From CAYMRB01 sp964392615 (lineage in GTDB: Bacteria; Planctomycetota; UBA8108), in NCBI GenBank assembly GCA_964392615.1, contig CAYMRB010000150.1, positions 1 through 20,504 of the forward strand: a stretch of DNA of 20,504 bases, written 5' to 3'. Below are positions 15,850-20,504 of the stretch, one piece after another. The notes under the pieces are model-generated. The model had not been told where the DNA came from and made no database searches. It saw nothing but the letters and a program-made list of their open reading frames with translations. Within the stretch, counting starts at the first letter, position 1. The number at the start of each line of letters is the position of its first letter. The position numbers were made by a program, and so were the translations under genes.

Positions 15850-17508
15850 CTAACACCCCGTCGTGCTGCAGTCCGCGAACGGGTCCGCGGTGGGATCGAC
15901 GCCGCAGTCCAGCCCTGGCTCGGGCGGCGGCGGCTCGGCTCGGAAGAGGTGTCCGAGCAGGCGGACCGAGTCCGTCAGGTTCAATGCGCCGTTGTCGTCG
16001 ACGTCCGCCGCGTCGGCGCAGTCCGGGGGCGGCTGCTGACGGAAGAGGTGGTCGAGCAGGCGGACCGCGTCGGTCAGGTTGACCGCGCCATTGTTGTCGA
16101 CGTCACCGCGCCGGAACAGGGCCTCGCCGCCGCCGCGCTCGTGGTAGAGGGCCGGGATGAACGACAGATCCGAGCTGCCGATCGTCGTGTTGTGGACGCT
16201 GATCGCGAGGATGTTCTCCTCGGCCAGCATCGACGGATCGAGCTCGATCGAACGGACCTGGTCCTCCGCGATCGCCGACACCGCCTCCGTCAGGTGGTCG
16301 ACCGGGCCGATCGGCATGTTGATCCGCCCGACCTCCCGGCCGTTGAGCCAGACCACGCAGCCGTCGTCGATCGTCAGGTCGAGGCGGAGGACGCTGATCT
16401 CCTCCGGGCGCTCGACCAGCAAGACCTTGCGCGTGAAGATCGATACGTAGCTGTTGCGCATATCGGACAGCACGGTCGCATCGTCGCCGTCGCCGTATCC
16501 GATGCCGGTGGGCCCCTCGAGCCAATCCGTGTCATCGAAGTCCAGCGAGGTCCAGCCGACGGCTGGTGCCTCGAGGCCCTTGAAGTACAGCCACGGGGCG
16601 CCGGGCGTGATCAGCAGGGCCTCGAGATCGAGGACCGTCACCGTACAGCTGAGCACCGGACAATCCGCGTTATCGACGTTCTGGCCGTCGACGGCGGCGA
16701 TCTCGTAGGTCACGTCACCGATGGGAGGGGCGTCGTCCTCCCAGCTCTCCGCGTCGCCGCCGATGTCCGCGACCAGCACCGCGCCGTCGCGGTGGACCGC
16801 GATCGAGTCGTACTCCGCGCGCGCGTTCTCCCAGTCGAGCCGCACGGTTCCGGACGTCGTGTCGAAGACGCACGATAGATCCGATGGACAGAAGAGCGGA
16901 TTGGCGACGAGCTGTGGGACCATCACGCAGTCGCTCGAGCCGAGTGACGTGTTGTGCAACTGAATCGCGAGCATGTTCTCGCCCGCCACGAGCATGTCGA
17001 AATCCGCGATGTCAAAGGGCGTCAGGGCGCCTCTCGACTCGTGGCTGGTCGACAGGGTCGTGTACGCTGGCGGCGTGCCGTTCAGGCCCGCGCGGGCGAC
17101 CTCGACGCCGTTGAGATACGCGACGAATCCGTCGTCGTAGTCCGCGTTGAAACGAACTGCCGAGACCGCCGCGAGGTCGTCGATCGTGAACACGTGCCGC
17201 AGGTAGACGCTGGCGTACAGATCCTCCATGTCGTTGAGGGGCGTGCCGATCGCGCCCGCCCGATCGCCGTAGCCGAAGCCCGCGTTGCCGCGGGCCCACC
17301 CGGCAGCGGCGAACTCGGGCCGCGTCCAGTCGGTGGTGGGAAGACCGTCGATGTCCGGGCTAGGCTCTTCCGTGCCCTTGAAGTACGCGTACTCTGCGCC
17401 GAGCGGCACGAGATCGAACGGCTGTGCACAGAGACGGTCGGTCGCACTCGCTGCGAGGAGCGCTGCCCAGCAGAACAGCCCACCGATCAGGCCTCGTTGC
17501 CAGAACAT
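15850..17508 (-). CDS. Secreted protein with duplicated jelly-roll-like module and dockerin-like C-terminus
   Basis: 552 aa from the ATG at 17508, which yields a signal peptide (1-28, MFWQRGLIGGLFCWAALLAA then LCA-Q). The weak GGAG is 12 nt upstream. Two homologous beta modules, about 42-205 and 306-458, share the order YFKG, (F/I)GYGD, L-x-DM, Y-x-S-(V/I), D-DG, (A/V)-(Y/W)-LNG-x-EV-(A/G)-R, then (L/I)AI-x-(L/V)HNT and GSSD. A fibronectin-III-like linker lies between (about 208-290). Such modules occur in large secreted planctomycete proteins and are thought to bind carbohydrate; that role is inferred. Residues 465-552 are a paired EF-hand-like module (GDVDNNGAVNLTDA and DVDDNGALNLTDS) with LFRQ and LFRA in place of LFLG, and a Cys end. 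No catalytic residues were recognised. It is convergent with the sulfatase gene. Confidence 0.85.
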   Translation of the reverse strand: MFWQRGLIGGLFCWAALLAASATDRLCAQPFDLVPLGAEYAYFKGTEEPSPDIDGLPTTDWTRPEFAAAGWARGNAGFGYGDRAGAIGTPLNDMEDLYASVYLRHVFTIDDLAAVSAVRFNADYDDGFVAYLNGVEVARAGLNGTPPAYTTLSTSHESRGALTPFDIADFDMLVAGENMLAIQLHNTSLGSSDCVMVPQLVANPLFCPSDLSCVFDTTSGTVRLDWENARAEYDSIAVHRDGAVLVADIGGDAESWEDDAPPIGDVTYEIAAVDGQNVDNADCPVLSCTVTVLDLEALLITPGAPWLYFKGLEAPAVGWTSLDFDDTDWLEGPTGIGYGDGDDATVLSDMRNSYVSIFTRKVLLVERPEEISVLRLDLTIDDGCVVWLNGREVGRINMPIGPVDHLTEAVSAIAEDQVRSIELDPSMLAEENILAISVHNTTIGSSDLSFIPALYHERGGGEALFRRGDVDNNGAVNLTDAVRLLDHLFRQQPPPDCADAADVDDNGALNLTDSVRLLGHLFRAEPPPPEPGLDCGVDPTADPFADCSTTGC

Positions 17509-17533
17509 CTTGCTTCGTTTCTCCGTGCCGGCC

Positions 17534-17551
17534 GTCCCGCGCGAGCGGGAC
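17534..17551 (-). other. Leader hairpin upstream of the 15850-17508 gene
   Basis: GTCCCGC (17534-17540) and GCGGGAC (17545-17551) are perfect 7-bp complements with a 4-nt loop, ending 25 nt before the ATG. In the mRNA this would be a stable hairpin just upstream of the weak ribosome binding site, and could affect initiation or mRNA stability. Confidence 0.4.
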
Positions 17552-17666
17552 AAGCTCGAGACCCGCCAACCACCCTCCGAACTCCATCACTTCGTCCGCG
17601 TCCCGCCGGCGCCGACACCCTCGGCGAACCGAGTCGGACCGGGCTCGAGAGGCTTCTGTTCGGGCA

Positions 17667-17695
17667 AGTGTATCGGTGTCTCGTCCGGCGGGCAA
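17667..17695 (-). promoter_or_regulatory. Candidate promoter of the 15850-17508 gene
   Basis: On the minus strand TTGCCC (17690-17695, four of six) and TACACT (17667-17672, four of six) are 17 bp apart. The start point would be near 17660, giving a leader of about 150 nt that contains the 17534-17551 hairpin. Confidence 0.33.
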
Positions 17696-17757
17696 GACAG
17701 GGTCGCCGCCGGAAAGTTATTTCCCATCTGCGCCCATACGCATCGCGTACGAATCGG

Positions 17758-17803
17758 GCGGGCGGAAACGCGCGGTCCGAAAGGACCTCGCGTTCCCGCC
17801 CGC
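17758..17803 (-). terminator. Long GC-rich hairpin after the lectin-like gene
   Basis: The arms 17758-17778 and 17783-17803 pair at 19 of 21 positions (mismatches 17773/17788 and 17766/17795) around a 4-nt loop, GAAA on the plus strand and TTTC on the minus strand. The hairpin begins 16 nt after the TGA of the minus-strand gene, the usual place for a terminator. No U-run follows, so it may rely on stem strength or mainly protect the 3' end. Confidence 0.6.
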
Positions 17804-17819
17804 GTCAGTACCGGCCCGG

Positions 17820-20504
17820 TCAGTCGGTGCACGCGGTCGGTGCGTCGCACCTCAGCGGCGTCGTCTCGTCCGAACCGCAGTCCGGGTACGGCGCCGGCGG
17901 CGGGGCCGAGTTGTCGATGAAGCAGTACACCGCGAGGTACACGATGTCGGCCGTGCCACCACAGATCACGCCGTCGCCGTTGGCATCGCATGCCGCCGGG
18001 CACGCCGGCTCGGGGCCGCCGAGGAAGCACAGCGCGATGGAAGCCACGAGGTCCGACACATTGCGGCAGACCTCGCCATCCTGGTTGCAGTCACCGCGGA
18101 TGAACGGAGTCGACGGCAGGATCTCGAGTTCGATCGAGCACGTCGCGTCGCCCGCCTCGTCCGGACACGCCGGGTCGTCGTCGACCGTCACCGAGAGCGT
18201 CCAGAGACCGGCGTCGAGGTCGAAGACCGCGGACGCGATGCCCGTCGTCGTCGCCGTCATGGGCTCGTCGATGCCGTTGTCGGCCGCGAAGTGATAGATG
18301 ACGTCGTCGCCCGAATCATCCGTACCCGACGCGGCGAGCGTGTACGGCCCGGCGAGATTGCCCTCGGGGCCGGTGAACGACAGGCCGTCGCAGTGCGTGT
18401 CACCCTCGGTCGGACACGCGCACAGCAGCGTGTACTCATCGACCGCGACGTCGTCGCAGACGCCGTCACCGGCCGTCACGCGCACGACCACGTCGTCCAG
18501 CGATTCGCACTGGATGAGCACGTCCTGCTCGTCGTCGGCGCTGACGATCGACGCGTCGCCGCTGACGATCTCCCAGCTGTAGACCGGAGCGCCGCCTTCG
18601 TCGATGCCGGTCACTTCGGCCGACAGCATCGCGGCGATTCCCGCCTCGTTGATGCCGATCGTGTCGCCGGAGATCTCCACGATGTCGGACGTCTCGCAGC
18701 AGAGCGCGGTCAGGATGACGTTGTCGATCTCCGCCGTCACCGTCGCACCGCCGGTGCCGCCCGTGAAGCCGAGGATGACGTCGCCCGACGGCAGCGGCTC
18801 GATCTCGACCGAACCGGTCTGCACGCGAGCTACCGAGCCGTCGTTGGCCGCGACCCACGTCTCGATCTGACCGTTTGCACGGTAGACGACCTCGACGTGG
18901 ACACCGTCCGGAGCGAAGAGGTCGGGCAGTTCCGTGCTCGGCACGCCGTAGTCGGCGCTCGTCTGCAGCGAGTCGACGTACCCGTCGACGTTGATGCCGG
19001 TGTGCCATCTGCCGGGGTTACCCGGCGAGCCGCCGTCCGGCACCTCGTTGTTGCCGCCGCCGACCCAGAGGTCGATCTCGACCGCGAAGCTCGGGTGGCA
19101 CTCGGCGCGCTGGCGGATCGTACCGCCGCTGTAGCCCATCGAGCCGCCGGCGTCGCCACCGAGGGACGCGATATCGAGGCCCGGCGGGAACGCTCCGAGC
19201 GCCGTGCCGAGGCCGTCGTTCTGGCCCGTCGCGATGGCGGCGAACGTCAAGCCGTCCGCCGGGCTGCTGGCGCCGCTGTGGGTCAAGTAGAGATCGAACT
19301 CGGCGCGGAAGCCGTCGTCGAGAAGCGGTATGCCGTCGGCGCCGGGGTCGGCGGCGATGGGATACCACACGGCGACGGCCGAGCTGGCCAAGCCCTCCTC
19401 CAGGAGGCGCAGGCGTTCGCCGGAGCGCGCCGGCGTGAAGTCTCCGCCGCGTTTCACGACGACGCCGACATCATCGTCGGAGTCGAACTCGAGCGCAGCG
19501 ACGACGCCGACGTCGAGGCAGTCGAGCGGTGCTGCCGGTGGCACTGCCACACAGGTGAAGTTGTCGAATCTGATCGTCACGAGCTCCTGGCCGTTGATCG
19601 AGTTGTGCGACCCGCTCGCGACGCCGACGAGAAGCTCGTCGGGACGATTCTCGTCCGTATCGGCTCCGGTCTGGCACCACTCGTCCGGAGCGCCGCCGTC
19701 ATCGAATGCCATGTAGCTGTAGATCGTCGGGCCGCGGCGCACGAGGCGCAGCCACTCCGGACGCCGATCGACCGTGATNNNNNNNNNNGGAAGTCGGGCA
19801 GCGAGCCGTCGTCCACCTGCTGGCTGTCGTCGATGCTGTTGCCACCCATGTGTACGGGGCGGAACTGGTGGCGCGGGAGGTCGATTCCGTCGCCGGAGTT
19901 GCCCGCGGTCGTCATCGCGAACGTGTGTCGCGATTTGTGACGGCAGTCGTACTTCGCCATCAGGCCGTGGCGGCCCCAGCGGCCGGTGTCGGCGTGCTGG
20001 CGATCGGTGATGCGCACGCGCGCGTCGAAGTCACCCGAGACCACCTTGTACGCGAAGTGCATATTGTCGCCGGAGCCGGACCAGATATCGGCGCCCGAGC
20101 CGCGAATCGTGTACTCCGAGCCGTCGAACTCGAAGGAGCCGGGATTGCTGACGTCGCCGATGTCGTGGGCGTCGGCGAACTCGCCGACGGGGCCGGACGG
20201 CCGTCCGTCGACGTGCCCGGATCCTTCGCCGGGCGTGGCCGATTGCGTGTCGGTCCAGCCGGAGAACGAGGCCGTCACCGCGACGCCGTCACCCGCCGTG
20301 AGCGCATAGGAGACGCCCGTGTCGGTCAGACTGCCCCGTTCGACCTCCCAGACGATGCGTTTCCCCAACGCCGGGGCCGGGACCTCGGGAGCGGCGTCCA
20401 GCAGTCGATAGCGGATCGTCTGCGCCGGCGTGCCGTCCGAGTCGTGCTCGCGGTTCGCGCACCCGCCGAAGACGTGCGGTGCAGCGCCCCAGTCCTCCGA
20501 GCGG
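17820..20504 (-). CDS. Large secreted lectin-like protein with Cys-modified dockerin-like C-terminus; 5' end beyond window, internal assembly gap
   Basis: About 890 codons are visible; the N-terminus is outside the window and 10 Ns interrupt it. Right of the gap the frame runs from RSEDWGAAPHVFGG at the edge to VDDGSLPDF; left of it the protein resumes at ITVDRRPEWLRLVRRG. The two frames do not match across exactly 10 bases. Around the gap is a DUF1349-like concanavalin-type domain (VVSGDFDARVRI, GRHGLMAKYD, WLRLVRRGPTIYSYMAFDDG). Next is an L-type-lectin-like domain (ADGLTFAAIA, FAVEIDLWVGGGNNE, HTGINVDG, VILGFTGGTGG), then Ig-like beta segments. At the C-terminus are two EF-hand-like loops with inserted cysteines (GDCNQDGEVCRNVSD and DANGDGVICGGTAD). 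It probably binds glycans outside the cell; that is inferred from fold resemblance. No enzyme motif was seen. Confidence 0.8.
19779..19788. other. Assembly gap (10 N)
   Basis: Ten undetermined bases inside a coding region. The flanking reading frames require the missing length to be 2 modulo 3, but 10 is 1 modulo 3, so the Ns are a placeholder and the true length differs. Confidence 0.97.

Larger units (their letters stand above)
17509..17819. other. Intergenic region between two minus-strand secreted-protein genes
   Basis: These 311 bp hold no convincing gene. From right to left they contain the terminator-like hairpin of the upstream lectin-like gene (17758-17803), an AT-richer patch with a GGAAA/TTTCC dyad (17711-17724), a candidate promoter (17667-17695, minus) and a short leader hairpin (17534-17551). 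Confidence 0.6.

Noticed and set aside
15834..15862. G-run and C-run between the convergent sulfatase and dockerin-like genes, as a bidirectional terminator
   Set aside because: Only about five pairs can form and there is no T-run. The two stops are just 16 bp apart, so termination is not visible here.
17711..17724. GGAAA-GTTA-TTTCC dyad as an operator
   Set aside because: Only five base pairs per arm and no second copy near another gene. Too weak to call.
17424..19940. 838-codon plus-strand frame opposite the lectin-like gene
   Set aside because: It crosses the N gap and has low-complexity Arg/Asp/Val composition. The minus strand carries coherent lectin-like and EF-hand-like motifs.
1..20504. 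CRISPR arrays, tRNA genes, transposases or phage genes
   Set aside because: No regularly spaced direct repeats, cloverleaf-like segments, or transposase or phage-type proteins were found on reading both strands.

Overview
The window is about 20.5 kb of GC-rich DNA that reads like a draft or metagenome-assembled Planctomycetota chromosome. Four large secreted proteins carry the same paired EF-hand-like (dockerin-type) module, seen as an R-G-D-x-(D/N)-x-(D/N)-G core and in several copies ending in LFLGG. A Cys-type sulfatase and multi-domain surface proteins with carboxypeptidase-regulatory-like folds add to this picture. The module is my main reason for the assignment; no rRNA or other phylogenetic marker is present. 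A run of 10 Ns at 19779-19788 marks a scaffold join.

Left block (1-8134, all minus strand): a TPR-rich exported protein cut by the window edge (1-913); a 1145-aa secreted multi-domain protein with an HEXXH metallopeptidase-like motif (1377-4814); and a 981-aa secreted protein of mostly beta repeats with a C-terminal dockerin-like module (5189-8134). Each is separated by a 370-460 bp gap, so they look independently transcribed.

Central block (8355-15833, all plus strand): leuC and leuD (overlapping by ATGA) start at a divergent promoter region. After a 144-bp gap with a strong hairpin come three closely spaced genes: a membrane-anchored protein with six Ig-like repeats, an SLC13-type transporter with two RCK_C domains, and an exported sulfatase. 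The gaps between these three are 8 and 17 bp, which suggests one transcript. A transporter that may handle sulfate next to a sulfatase suggests coupled sulfate-ester hydrolysis and sulfate flux. That link is inferred.

Right block (15850-20504, minus strand): a 552-aa secreted protein with two copies of a jelly-roll-like module plus a dockerin-like module, and the 3' part of a large secreted lectin-like protein with a cysteine-modified dockerin-like module. The second gene is interrupted by the N gap and runs off the window. It is followed by a long GC-rich hairpin that probably ends transcription.

The most interesting theme is four big exported proteins that share a calcium-loop pair but place it differently (N-terminal in one, C-terminal in three) or modify it (each loop longer by two residues, with a cysteine). 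They flank a sulfatase/transporter operon. This could be a surface system for binding and processing sulfated glycans. The sequence supports the parts, not the assembled function. I see no tRNA, rRNA, CRISPR array, transposase or phage gene.
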